Shown in pieces: positions 8,559 to 16,972 of a stretch of DNA of 64,000 nt; positions within the stretch are counted from its first letter, which is position 1; each line of letters begins with the position of its first letter. Origin of the DNA: Candidatus Rifleibacteriota bacterium (GTDB taxonomy: Bacteria; Muiribacteriota; Ozemobacteria; Ozemobacterales; Ozemobacteraceae). Location: positions 45,941-109,940 of the forward strand of contig JADFZL010000020.1 in the NCBI GenBank assembly GCA_015232575.1, given 5' to 3'. The notes under the pieces are model-generated. The model saw nothing but the letters and a program-made list of their open reading frames with translations, did not search any database and was not told the DNA's origin. A program made the translations under genes and the position numbers.

Positions 8559-9757
8559 TAACCAACCCGTTTTAATATTATTGAAGCGTTTTGACCGCCA
8601 AGTGAGTATGAATTTTTCATTATTATATCCGTAAAAAGCTTTTGAGGCAAATTAGAAACACAATTTATCGGAATTTCCGGATCAGGGGTCTGGAAATTGA
8701 GTGTGGGTGGAATGATTCCGCGTTCAAAAACAATACAGCTGGCTACGGTTTCAAGAGCACCTGATGCGGTCAGAGTGTGTCCAAAATATGGTTTCAATGA
8801 ACTGACGGGAATTTCCCGACTGCGATTTCCAAAAACTTTTTCAAGTGCCTTGAATTCCATGATATCATTATGGGAAGTCCCGGTACCATGAGCATTCACA
8901 TATCCGATTTGATCTGCACTCACATTCGCATCGCTGATAGCCGAAAACATTGCACGTGCCGGGCCATCGCCGTCAGGACGCGGTTTCACCGGATGATATG
9001 CATCCATTGAGGCTCCGAAACCAATTATTTCTGCAATTGGCCGGACATTGCGCTCTATTGCAGACTTTTCCGATTCTATTACAAGATATGCGCCTGCTTC
9101 GCCAAGAAGCGTCCCGGAACGATTTTTATCAAAGGGAGCAATTGCAGCCGCTCCCAGGTCATTTCTTTCAGAAAGTGCTGAAAGTGAATTAAATGAGTTT
9201 ATTCCAAAGGGGAAAATGAGAGAATCAACACCACCTGCGACTATCAAATCAGCATTGGCAGCTTTGATCTGCCGATATGCTGTTCCAATGGCTATCAGGC
9301 TTGCCGAACATGCAGCAGCCTGAATATAAACCGAACCTGAGCATCCAAGTGATTTCCATAAAATTCCCGGAAGCAAAACGAGAGGAATCTCCGGACAGAC
9401 AGGAAATTTTCCCGGATCATTTTGTACAAGAGCTTTTTCGTCAACTCTTTCAAGGCCAACAGTCGAAATCAGCGATGTATTTCCGGGAAGCCCGCCGGTA
9501 ATCTGCCGCAAAGCATTCCAGGCGATTAGTAATTTTGCTTCAAAATGAGAAGAAACGAAAAGATTATCGTCGTTTTGAGGCTTTACAAGTTTTTCAAAGT
9601 CTATTTCGCCTGCAAATCGAGTTGCAAGACGCGAGGAATCAAAGCGCGAGATTGCCCTTATTCCAGATTTTCTGTTTTCTATTGAATCGAACAGTTCGCT
9701 CATAGAAAAAGCGCATGGGCAAATAACACCAGCAGCTGTTATGAAGACTCTCTGCAT
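8558..9757 (-). CDS. Beta-ketoacyl-ACP synthase (FabF/KAS II-like), intact triad
   Basis: A complete 399-residue ketosynthase with all catalytic residues: Cys150 in QAAACSASLI, His290 in VNAHGTGTSHND and His327 in KPYFGHTLTASG. The LLGEAGA loop and the C-terminal SYSLGGQNAS motif are also present. The reaction is decarboxylative condensation of an acyl group with malonyl-ACP. It lies between the His-less ketosynthase (downstream) and the short chain-length-factor-like protein (upstream, 1-bp gap), an arrangement suggesting a heteromeric KS-CLF complex as in aryl polyene and type II polyketide systems. This is not the housekeeping FabF by context, since no other primary fatty-acid genes sit beside it. 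Confidence 0.9.
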   Translation of the reverse strand: MQRVFITAAGVICPCAFSMSELFDSIENRKSGIRAISRFDSSRLATRFAGEIDFEKLVKPQNDDNLFVSSHFEAKLLIAWNALRQITGGLPGNTSLISTVGLERVDEKALVQNDPGKFPVCPEIPLVLLPGILWKSLGCSGSVYIQAAACSASLIAIGTAYRQIKAANADLIVAGGVDSLIFPFGINSFNSLSALSERNDLGAAAIAPFDKNRSGTLLGEAGAYLVIESEKSAIERNVRPIAEIIGFGASMDAYHPVKPRPDGDGPARAMFSAISDANVSADQIGYVNAHGTGTSHNDIMEFKALEKVFGNRSREIPVSSLKPYFGHTLTASGALETVASCIVFERGIIPPTLNFQTPDPEIPINCVSNLPQKLFTDIIMKNSYSLGGQNASIILKRVG

Positions 9758-9758
9758 G

Positions 9759-10682
9759 TCACGATTCAGCTTTCATTTTTTCATTGATTGATTTTCGCAC
9801 TTTTCTAATAAGAATTCCATGCCAGCGCTGAAAGTGGTCCTGCCAATAGAAAGGAACGTCCCCGTCCGCAAATATTCCAGCCTGAGCGCAGAACATAACA
9901 AAGGGAAACAGTGCCGGTCCGCAATCTCCAAATGGTTCAATTTTTGGCTTAATCAAGCTTTCTGAAGGTAAAGATATTTCCCAGTAAATTTCGGCTTCTT
10001 TCTGCAAATCAGAAAAACATGAAGCAGATAAAACTCCGCATAAGGAACATTCAGCAGATTCATCGCCCAGAACAACAGAGACAGCCAGTTCGCTCTGATT
10101 ATCAATCCTTTTCCCGGGCGTTTTTTCAAGAGTATCATGCACAAAATAGTTATTAGTACAATTTACTGCTGCCACAACAGCTTTTCGTGATTTAATTGAA
10201 AAATAATCGCAGGCAGAGGCAATCGCTCCGGCTCCGCATTCGGCAAATCCAGACCAGACGTTGCCTTCTCCGGTCCAGTTCATTTGAATTGAAGCGAGAG
10301 AGAGTGCTGAGTTTGGAAGAAGTCCGACAGCAAATGCAGGCTGTACAGCAGGCAACATTGGATCATCAGAAATGCGGGAAGCCCACTTGAGCATCGATTC
10401 GAGGTCAGTACGCGCTGGTCCGACACAGAAATTCAATGCTGATGAGGATTTATCAATTCCACTAACATTTTCAAGTGTCCGTTCCAGCAGTCCGAGTAAG
10501 AGAAGAGCCTGCCTGTCGAAAAACTTCCGATCTTTGTGTGAAATCTGCGACAAAAGGGGTATTTCGGCAGCATTTTCATAAAATGACGCGGAAGAATTCG
10601 AAAAATATTTGGAAAAAGGCTGAGATTCTGAAAAAAGCGTGGCTTTATATGGAATTGAGATTGTTTTTCGCTGTTTCATCAC
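9759..10682 (-). CDS. Short, divergent ketosynthase-like protein (chain-length-factor-like)
   Basis: This 307-residue protein is about 100 residues shorter than a ketosynthase. Its middle part (PAVQPAFAVGLLPNSALSLA, then GFAECGAGAIASACDYF around 145-160) resembles the N-terminal thiolase-fold half of ketosynthase-like proteins such as those in aryl polyene clusters. A Cys (149) lies where the nucleophile would be, but there is no NAHGTGT and no GH motif, so it cannot be a normal condensing enzyme. Its place between two intact ketosynthase genes argues for a structural or chain-length-determining partner. Assignment to the family is moderate; the role is inferred. Confidence 0.6.
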   Translation of the reverse strand: MMKQRKTISIPYKATLFSESQPFSKYFSNSSASFYENAAEIPLLSQISHKDRKFFDRQALLLLGLLERTLENVSGIDKSSSALNFCVGPARTDLESMLKWASRISDDPMLPAVQPAFAVGLLPNSALSLASIQMNWTGEGNVWSGFAECGAGAIASACDYFSIKSRKAVVAAVNCTNNYFVHDTLEKTPGKRIDNQSELAVSVVLGDESAECSLCGVLSASCFSDLQKEAEIYWEISLPSESLIKPKIEPFGDCGPALFPFVMFCAQAGIFADGDVPFYWQDHFQRWHGILIRKVRKSINEKMKAES

Positions 10683-10715
10683 GTATCCGAGATTATCTTA
10701 ACCCTCTGCCACGAA

Positions 10716-11978
10716 TTAATTATATTTTGAGAAAACCAGAGAGCTGTTTACACCGGCAAAACCTAGTGAATTTGAAATTGCATTCCGAATAACCAGTTTT
10801 CTTGATCCGGTGGAGACATAGTCAAGATCAAGTTCCGGGTCAGGGAATTCAATATTAACGGTCGGATGGATTTCACCGCGCTGAATCGACATCGCTGTAA
10901 CAACGGCTTCTATTGCTCCGGCTGCGGCAATGGTGTGCCCTATCATTGATTTGGTTGAATTGACCGGAATCGCAGAAGCACGAGATCCGAAGTATTTCTT
11001 TATTGCTTCGGTTTCAGCAGCATCGTTCATAGCTGTTCCAGTACCATGCGCATTAATATAATCAATTTCATCTGATCCGGCGCCAGCCTGAGAAATAGCT
11101 TCCTTCATTGCCATCAGGACGCCCTCAGGATTCGTCTCGGTAATTTTCAATCCGGATGCGCCTGAAGAATAGCCGCCAATAAGAGCGATTGGCTTTGCTT
11201 TCCTCGCTAAGGCTCTTTCGAGAGACTCTATAAACAGCATTCCCGAACCTTCACCCAGAACGAAACCCTTCCTCCGCGCGTCGAAAGGTCTTGAGGATTT
11301 TTCAGGCGGATAACCTGTGGATAAAGCACCAAGCAAATAGAACCCGCTCAACATATAAAGATCAACCATATCATCCGTGCCGCCAACGATAGCCCAGTCG
11401 AGCTGTCCAAGAGCAACTTTTCGGAAGCCTTCTCCAATAGCCTGATTAGAAGAGGAGCACGCATTGGAAACGCTTCTTATTTCGCCTTTAATTCCGAATA
11501 ATTCTGACAGAAAATTGGGTACAAAATACGGATGTTTCGAGAGTGCTTCGTTTTTATCAAGAAAACGGAAGCTTTTTTCGCCAAAGCGCTTTGGATCAAT
11601 ACATTTTTGAGTGCCTGAATCAACAAACATCGAAAATAATTTGTTTATGTTGATTCTTCCGGTTTCAACCCCAAGAAAGATACCGCCTCTTCCTGAAGTT
11701 GCCGCTGAGGAACCAGCCTGAGACAATGCTTCTCTCAATGCGGTCGCCCCGAAAACAGCCTTGCGGGAGGTGGTATTCGCGGCCTGCGGTTCTTTTCTGA
11801 CCAGTTCTTCGAATTCAGAAATAACACCTGCTGATGTAACAGGAAAGCCTGCCTTAACAAGTTCGGGCAAGTTCACAATTCCATTTTTGCCTGACAGGAG
11901 CGCAGAAAACGATGATTCAGCAGAAATACCGACAGGAGTTACCAAACCTACTCCTGTTATAGCTACTTTTGCCGTCAT
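10716..11978 (-). CDS. Beta-ketoacyl-ACP synthase II-like, intact triad
   Basis: A 420-residue ketosynthase with Cys174 (SNACSSSNQAIG), His311 (INAHGTGTAMND) and His348 (TKSMIGHTIAAAG), plus LGEGSG and the FGFAGVN-like C-terminal SLGFAGVNSS. All features for decarboxylative chain extension are present. It is the second gene of the operon, starting 1 bp before the dehydratase ends (shared base 11978). An insertion around residues 105-165 (GVETGRININKLFSMFVD and following) is longer than in housekeeping FabF and may shape substrate choice. With the two other ketosynthases it gives this operon three Cys-bearing condensing-type proteins plus a short homologue. Confidence 0.9.
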   Translation of the reverse strand: MTAKVAITGVGLVTPVGISAESSFSALLSGKNGIVNLPELVKAGFPVTSAGVISEFEELVRKEPQAANTTSRKAVFGATALREALSQAGSSAATSGRGGIFLGVETGRININKLFSMFVDSGTQKCIDPKRFGEKSFRFLDKNEALSKHPYFVPNFLSELFGIKGEIRSVSNACSSSNQAIGEGFRKVALGQLDWAIVGGTDDMVDLYMLSGFYLLGALSTGYPPEKSSRPFDARRKGFVLGEGSGMLFIESLERALARKAKPIALIGGYSSGASGLKITETNPEGVLMAMKEAISQAGAGSDEIDYINAHGTGTAMNDAAETEAIKKYFGSRASAIPVNSTKSMIGHTIAAAGAIEAVVTAMSIQRGEIHPTVNIEFPDPELDLDYVSTGSRKLVIRNAISNSLGFAGVNSSLVFSKYN

Positions 11979-12445
11979 CAGCGTGCTCCAGTTCTCATTA
12001 GCGCGTCAAGCAATGCGGCGCGTTCGCGGTCAATCACATCTTCAAACATTGGTGGTACACGCAGAAGTGCAAAAGTAAGTCTGGTTTCAGCAACCAGTTC
12101 TGAACCGACAGCGGCAGACACTTCGGCACGGGCGCCATCCTCATCAAGCACAGTGAGAGATGCTTTCAGATCAAGTCGATCACCTGGTCTGACTATTTTT
12201 TTAAACTTTGTTTTGTCAACAATAGAAAGAAGAGCTTTTTTCTTCTGCGGACTGGCAACAGAAGTCGTTTCGATGAGCAACCCAGCTAGCTGAGCCATTG
12301 CCTCAATGATTATCACACCAGGAAGTACCGGATATCCGGGAAAGTGAGTTGTAAAATAAGGCTCACTCATACTGACATTCTTGTATCCGGAAATGCTTTT
12401 CTCTGGTACAAGCTCGGTTATCGCATCAACAAAATAGAATCTCAT
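11978..12445 (-). CDS. 3-hydroxyacyl-ACP dehydratase (FabZ-like hotdog protein)
   Basis: A 155-residue hotdog-fold dehydratase. The FabZ signature HFPGYPVLPGVIIIEAMAQ is present, with His34 and Glu48 as the catalytic pair. It removes water from 3-hydroxyacyl-ACP to give the trans-2-enoyl-ACP. A longer reading from GTG 12484 is possible, but the ATG at 12445 has an AGGA Shine-Dalgarno 8 bp upstream and starts at the family's usual point. It heads the ketosynthase operon and directly follows an intrinsic terminator, leaving about 20 bp for any promoter. The only dehydratase gene seen in the window. Confidence 0.9.
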   Translation of the reverse strand: MRFYFVDAITELVPEKSISGYKNVSMSEPYFTTHFPGYPVLPGVIIIEAMAQLAGLLIETTSVASPQKKKALLSIVDKTKFKKIVRPGDRLDLKASLTVLDEDGARAEVSAAVGSELVAETRLTFALLRVPPMFEDVIDRERAALLDALMRTGAR

Positions 12446-12465
12446 TAATATATCCTGGAAAAAAA

Positions 12466-12497
12466 GAAGCCGGTGGCGTACCACTGGCTTCTTTTTT
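12466..12497. terminator. Bidirectional intrinsic terminator or attenuator
   Basis: GAAGCCGGTGG (12466-12476), loop CGTA, CCACTGGCTTC (12481-12491) with one mismatch, flanked by an A-run on the left and a T-run on the right, so it can work on both strands. It follows the stop of the secreted-protein gene at 12510 and lies immediately before the dehydratase start at 12445. Confidence 0.8.
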
Positions 12498-12509
12498 TAT
12501 TTCATTCAA

Positions 12510-13685
12510 TTACAGGCGTTGTTGTACTCCGCGGGAAACATAACTTGAGATGAGATTGAATGCATGAAGCTGTTCAGAAGCATCATCAAGTTCACACTTC
12601 ACGAATACATAATTTCCGCCCTGAGTAATACCAATGTTACCAAGAGCAAACTTGTCTTTCGGATTCTGGGTTTTCTGAATCTCTTTGACAAGGTGCTTCA
12701 CAATTTTCTTTTTAACATCGGCGGCAAGGTTCTGGTTCTGGAATTTAACCTGGAAGATAAGCTTTTTGCTTCTTTCAGAAACATTGCTTCTCTTAATGGC
12801 TACAGTTGTCTGATCCATGTCCTGAATAGAATCAAGTACAAATTGCACTTTTGATCTGATAACTTTCTGGCGGATTCTCTCACCGGTTTTGGCAAGAAAT
12901 TTTTTCTTGGAAAGACTGTCTTTCTTTTCCTGGTCATATCTTTCAAGTGCCATTTTCTCAATTTTATCTTTTTCAGCCTGGGAAGGAGAAAAAGCGAGAT
13001 TAATCTTTGTTTCGGAAGCAGGTCCTTTCATCGGAACTCTTCCATCAACAACTGCGATTGTCTGATTCAGAAGATTTCTCTGACCACGTGGTGCTGAACT
13101 GGCAACGATTCCACCTTTTGTGGCAACGATAATCAATTCGCGGTTTTGAAGCGGCATCGGATAAATATGAGCCTGATATCCGCAAATCTGTCCGGTTACT
13201 TCCTGGTAAGGATTATTCGCTGTTTCACCATGAACTGCGGCAAAATTTCCCTGTTTCTGAGCTGTTTCAGCAGCATGTTCATTGCTGTGCTCAAAATAGT
13301 GCTTTTTGATAGTAGCAATAACGTTCTGCTGATCGAACTCACCCTTCAAAACGAGAGTTCCGATTACATCGTTTCCATGGTTCTGCATGACCATGGCAAC
13401 ACGGATCTGATTGGTTCCTTTTCCGGCATCAGGAACACCATGCTGCTGAACGTTGCGGAAAAATTCATTAATCTTATTCTGATTAACGATTCCACGACTG
13501 AGTTCATAATCAGTGGTCATTTGAACAAGTCTGTTCAAATCAGCAAATTCCATGTTCTGCGGGTCATTTGCAAAAGCAAGTATTGCATCATTTTCTTCCT
13601 GAGTGACCTTTGCAAACAAGCCACCAGTAACAGCAAAAAGGAACAATCCGATCAGTAGGATTCTGGAAATGTTCTTTATCATCAA
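12510..13685 (-). CDS. Secreted protein of unknown function
   Basis: This 391-residue protein starts with a clear signal peptide (LLIGLFLFAVTGGLFA, cleavage near residue 26). The rest is soluble and mostly polar, with a central basic segment (around KKKFLAKTGERIRQKVIRSK) and no recognised domain. The ATG at 13685 has a GGAGG Shine-Dalgarno 7 bp upstream and a good promoter at 13720-13748, so it is a monocistronic, probably well-expressed gene ending at a hairpin terminator. No homologue is recognised, and no catalytic motif is visible. Confidence 0.85.
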   Translation of the reverse strand: MMIKNISRILLIGLFLFAVTGGLFAKVTQEENDAILAFANDPQNMEFADLNRLVQMTTDYELSRGIVNQNKINEFFRNVQQHGVPDAGKGTNQIRVAMVMQNHGNDVIGTLVLKGEFDQQNVIATIKKHYFEHSNEHAAETAQKQGNFAAVHGETANNPYQEVTGQICGYQAHIYPMPLQNRELIIVATKGGIVASSAPRGQRNLLNQTIAVVDGRVPMKGPASETKINLAFSPSQAEKDKIEKMALERYDQEKKDSLSKKKFLAKTGERIRQKVIRSKVQFVLDSIQDMDQTTVAIKRSNVSERSKKLIFQVKFQNQNLAADVKKKIVKHLVKEIQKTQNPKDKFALGNIGITQGGNYVFVKCELDDASEQLHAFNLISSYVSRGVQQRL

Positions 13686-13719
13686 TTAACCTCCAAAGAA
13701 ATTCTAAACACACCCAACA

Positions 13720-13748
13720 AGTGTACATTATTCTTATAATATTGGCAA
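13720..13748 (-). promoter_or_regulatory. Sigma-70-type promoter of the secreted-protein gene
   Basis: Minus-strand TTGCCA (13748-13743) and TACACT (13725-13720) with 17-bp spacing, 35 bp before the ATG at 13685. Confidence 0.7.
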
Positions 13749-13850
13749 ATAGTTTTTTTGAAAAATATTATTATTTTGTCTCTGCATAAAATTAGCCGAT
13801 CGGTAATGTGGAAATAACTGAAGATCTCCGATTGGTTAAGCATTATTTAT

Positions 13851-13880
13851 GATTTCTACCATCGGTCGAAATGACGACGC
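13851..13880. repeat. Dispersed intergenic element, copy 1 (degenerate)
   Basis: Contains GATTTCTACC-ATCGGTCGAAATGACGACGC, a diverged member of the family whose better copies read TTTCTCCCTTCGGTCGAAAT followed by GACAACG. Confidence 0.55.
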
Positions 13881-13965
13881 AAAATATCACCACTTCGCGA
13901 GAATGCACCGTGTTCCCTATTGGTCTGAAAAGACGTCGGGCTCTAACTGTTTACATCACTCTCAA

Positions 13966-14224
13966 CTATTCTAGCAACTTCCATCCATCAACAAGCATAA
14001 TACCATCCCGACGCGCCAGCTTTTGCATTCCTTTAGAAAAACCCCCTCTTACTGAAGAGAATGAATCGCTCACGCCGATTTATGGGTCCCCAGACGACTA
14101 GTCCTGCCTTGCGTTGAAGATCATGGTAAATCTTCTCTCCGACAGGCTTTTCTGACCATTTGCACTCACCAAATAAAATAGTATTGTTCTCTTCGTCCAA
14201 AGCAACCAGATCAATCTCTTCGTT
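13966..14224 (-). pseudogene. Relic of a DUF234-type ATPase C-terminus (nuclease-like domain), frameshifted
   Basis: Reading the minus strand from 14224 gives NEEIDLVALDEENNTILFGE-CKWSEKPVGEKIYHDLQRKA, then LVVWGPINRRERFILFSKRG, the C-terminal domain of AAA ATPases of the DUF234 family, whose EID...ECKW residues form a PD-(D/E)xK nuclease-like site. A TAA lies one codon upstream of the first Asn, so the ATPase body is gone. At the G5T5 tract near 14037-14046 the frame shifts; the next frame continues GFSKGMQKLARRDGIMLVDG and ends at TAG 13966-13968. The gene is dead. Confidence 0.72.
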
Positions 14225-14807
14225 TTACAGGGGCCTGCAGTATTGAAAAGTTTAGCCATGATGTCCTCCAGACCCCTTGATAAAAGCTACCTCCATTTAT
14301 CTACATACTTCTCTCACAGCATCACGAACTCGCATAGCCATTCCCCACCCACACAACGTGCAAGTGAATTTCACTTTCATTTATAAAAGGATATCACAAA
14401 CGCTTAAAAATCCCTAAAGTATTCGCCTAACGGGAGGGTTCTTTGTATGAAAACCGAAACGCATCTGTGCCTTTCTATTTAATATCGGAAAGAGCATTAA
14501 GAAATTGTTTTCTGAATGGGTGAAAAAAGCTATGAAAGCAAAAAAGACAAATGACCTGAGGGTACGATTGGCTGCAATCACCAATTGAAGGGCTGGAATA
14601 CGGGCTTAACGAAAAAACTATGAAGGAATAGGAACAAGTCTGGAAAGAACTTGATGGCAGAAAACCCCGAAACTTTCAGAAGTAACTTGGATTGGACCGG
14701 CATGCCTATTAACCCAGGCTTTATAAACAAGTAAAATACACAATTATTGCTTTCTTATAGAAATATGCGATTCCGAATTATTCAATTCTACGTATTTTTC
14801 TACGGAG
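14225..14807. other. Intergenic stretch without a convincing gene
   Basis: Between the ATPase relic and the receiver gene. A plus-strand fragment near 14490-14580 reads like eroded coding sequence (SIKKLFSEWVKKAMKAKKTN) but is broken by stops and matches no family I know. No RNA gene or terminator was recognised. Confidence 0.5.
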
Positions 14808-15221
14808 TTAAATCTCCAAAAATCCGTTATCTAACAGACCCAGTTTTTTCATCTCCTGAAGAAGCTTCTCTTTCCTAATAGGTTTTATAATATAACCCTC
14901 GCACTGACCTTTGAAAGCAGTCATAATGTTTTGATAGTCATCAAGTGCGGTAGTCATTATAACTTTAACACCTTCAAGGCCCTTAATTCCATTCTCTTCT
15001 TCGTATTTCCTGATTTCTTTCAATAATGTCTGACCATCCATCTCAGGCATCAAAATGTCGATGCAAACCAGTCTATAAGGTTTCCCGCAATCCAAGGCAA
15101 GCTTAAAAGCATTAAGTCCTACCAGTCCGTTTTCTGCACCATCACATGCTCCATAAGGTCTTAGAAATTCACCATAAATATTTCTGGCGACAAAATCATC
15201 TTCAACGACGAGTATTCTCAT
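14808..15221 (-). CDS. Stand-alone response-regulator receiver (CheY-like)
   Basis: A 137-residue single-domain receiver: acidic pair Asp8-Asp9 (VVEDD), phosphoacceptor Asp55 in LVCIDILMPEMDG, Thr90/91 in IMTTA and Lys113 in IIKPI are all present. It should be phosphorylated by a histidine kinase and act by protein contact, since no output domain follows. No kinase or chemotaxis gene is adjacent; it stands alone between two long gene-poor stretches. A role in motility, pilus control or a phosphorelay cannot be decided from the sequence. Confidence 0.9.
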   Translation of the reverse strand: MRILVVEDDFVARNIYGEFLRPYGACDGAENGLVGLNAFKLALDCGKPYRLVCIDILMPEMDGQTLLKEIRKYEEENGIKGLEGVKVIMTTALDDYQNIMTAFKGQCEGYIIKPIRKEKLLQEMKKLGLLDNGFLEI

Positions 15222-15895
15222 ATTTATATTTTTTAGCCTCTCTAATTAAAAATTTATATCACACGAGAAGTTTATCAAAAGTAAAATGCTCATCCGTTTG
15301 CTTCTGGAAGGGTGATAAACAAAAACTAGCTAATGATCAACATTTCTAAATAACTTCTTATCTTACAGTCTTTGTTAAAGAACAAGGTCGTCCACAACAC
15401 GCACCGAGTTATCATCAATAGACGTCTTATGACCATTATGTTCATAACAACCCAAATCATACCGGTTTTTTCAAAAACCTTATAATTTGGCTCATATTCA
15501 AGGTTTTCTTCTGAATAATTCTACAATTGCTCAGACACAGATGCTCTCTCTCGAAACAATCGTCAACACATCACAATTGATTGAAATCAATTTTTTAAGA
15601 TAACCAGATAAGCAATAATATTTATTTTTGACATTTGTACGAAAAATCAGAAACAACTATGCAAAAGGCTTAAAAGACTTGCAAAATAATCTCCACTGGA
15701 TTATCTTGTAGTCATCGAATACCCCCATGACAATTATAGCTCAAACCTAAAACAATGTCAATCTCAAATGCGATTTTTTATTTACAACCTATTTTTTCTA
15801 CCTCTGTTTGTTTCTTTTAATATTTTTTATGCCGAAAAGCACTCAGAAACCTTTAAACATAATGTATCCCGATGATTAAGCAGGAAAAAGCCGAG
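15222..15895. other. AT-rich intergenic region
   Basis: About 670 bp between two divergently transcribed genes (receiver on minus, regulator on plus). I see no open frame with coding character, RNA gene or repeat. It must hold the promoters of both genes, but no convincing -35/-10 pair could be fixed. Confidence 0.5.
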
Positions 15896-16636
15896 ATGTC
15901 AAATACAAATGCGCTTTCAATAGAAATCGGGCAAAGAATCGAGCAAGTTCGCGGAAAACTATCTCAAAAATCCTTTGCCAAGCTGCTTTCCATTGGGCAG
16001 AATACAGTTAGTCAGTACGAACGAGGCGAAAGGACGCCTCAAGTTCACGTAGTCCTGAAAATATGCGACGTTTTCGAAATAAATTTCGAATGGCTACTGA
16101 CAGGAGGGGGCGCAAAAAACCGCTTTCTCGACAGTAAAACACAAAACACTAATTACGAGCAACCACCATCAAAAGTGCCTACCGAAGAGCCCGAAAGAGA
16201 AGCCGCCAAACCAAAGAATTCAAAAAAACTCATAAAAATTCCGTTGTTCATCGACAGATATCTCATTCGAGATTGCCGAAAAATAAAGCCTCAGGGCTAC
16301 ATAATTATTCGAAAAGACCATGCATCTGAGATAATCAGAGGTGATCTGAAAGATTTAATTATAGTAAGAATGATTACCGAAAACATGGAGCCAACAATAA
16401 GGTCAGGGGAAATCGTTCTGGTTAGAGCACCAGCAAAGTGGCCACTTTTTGACGGAATCTACCTTCTAGGAAACGAACACGGCCTCAATATAAGACGAAT
16501 TCAGAACATTTCAGCTGACAATCTCTCTCTTTCCTATGACAATAAAAAATACAAAGACATTCTTATTTCAAAGCAAGACCTGCTCGCCTCATACTCTTTC
16601 CTTGGCAGAGTTTATGGCACAATCCGAAATCTTTAA
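15896..16636 (+). CDS. XRE-family regulator with S24/LexA-like C-terminal domain, protease dyad lost
   Basis: A 246-residue two-domain regulator. An N-terminal helix-turn-helix of the XRE/CI type (LSQKSFAKLLSIGQNTVSQY) is followed by a charged linker and a C-terminal S24 fold (MEPTIRSGEIVLVRAP). In self-cleaving S24 repressors the motif is SMEPT with a later catalytic Lys; here the Ser position is Asn (TENMEPT) and the expected Lys region reads NIRRIQ, so autocleavage is unlikely. ATG 15896 has AGGAAAA about 7 bp upstream, better than ATG 15872. No phage genes are nearby; it may control the adjacent biosynthetic operons or a lost element. Confidence 0.82.
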   Translation: MSNTNALSIEIGQRIEQVRGKLSQKSFAKLLSIGQNTVSQYERGERTPQVHVVLKICDVFEINFEWLLTGGGAKNRFLDSKTQNTNYEQPPSKVPTEEPEREAAKPKNSKKLIKIPLFIDRYLIRDCRKIKPQGYIIIRKDHASEIIRGDLKDLIIVRMITENMEPTIRSGEIVLVRAPAKWPLFDGIYLLGNEHGLNIRRIQNISADNLSLSYDNKKYKDILISKQDLLASYSFLGRVYGTIRNL

Positions 16637-16972
16637 TTCTTAATACATTTTTTTCAGCAGCGATTTGCCCAGCTTCGGAATTCTTAATGAATTTTCTGGC
16701 ACAACTCAAGCAGCGTATGATTTTTTTTCTTTGCAAGATGTTTAATTCGTACTTCCAGGTAAATACCTGTCTATGTCGAGTGCGCCGTGAAATACACCCA
16801 AACTATCAATCTGATCAGAAGACCAATACTATAATGACCCCAGAGAAAGATTCTGTTCTTTGGTGTTTAACGTTCCAGAAGTAAATCTAGAACGATTTCC
16901 GCATCTTCTCAAAAATTCGGGGCAAACAACAGATGCGGCAATGAAATTCTTCAATTATTCTGCAGACGGAAA
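16637..16972. other. Intergenic stretch between convergent genes
   Basis: About 335 bp between the plus-strand regulator and the minus-strand aminotransferase. Short frames are present but none has a Shine-Dalgarno element or family resemblance. No hairpin terminator was recognised. Confidence 0.5.

Noticed and set aside
6530..12445. Assignment as the housekeeping fatty-acid synthesis operon
   Set aside because: No fabD, fabH, plsX or acpP is present, and there are three ketosynthases including a His-less one plus an E2-like acyltransferase.
13146..13658. 170-codon plus-strand frame
   Set aside because: Antisense to the secreted protein gene at 12510-13685, which has a promoter, a Shine-Dalgarno element and a signal peptide.
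13871..14101. 76-codon plus-strand frame
   Set aside because: Antisense to the DUF234 ATPase relic, which explains the sequence better.
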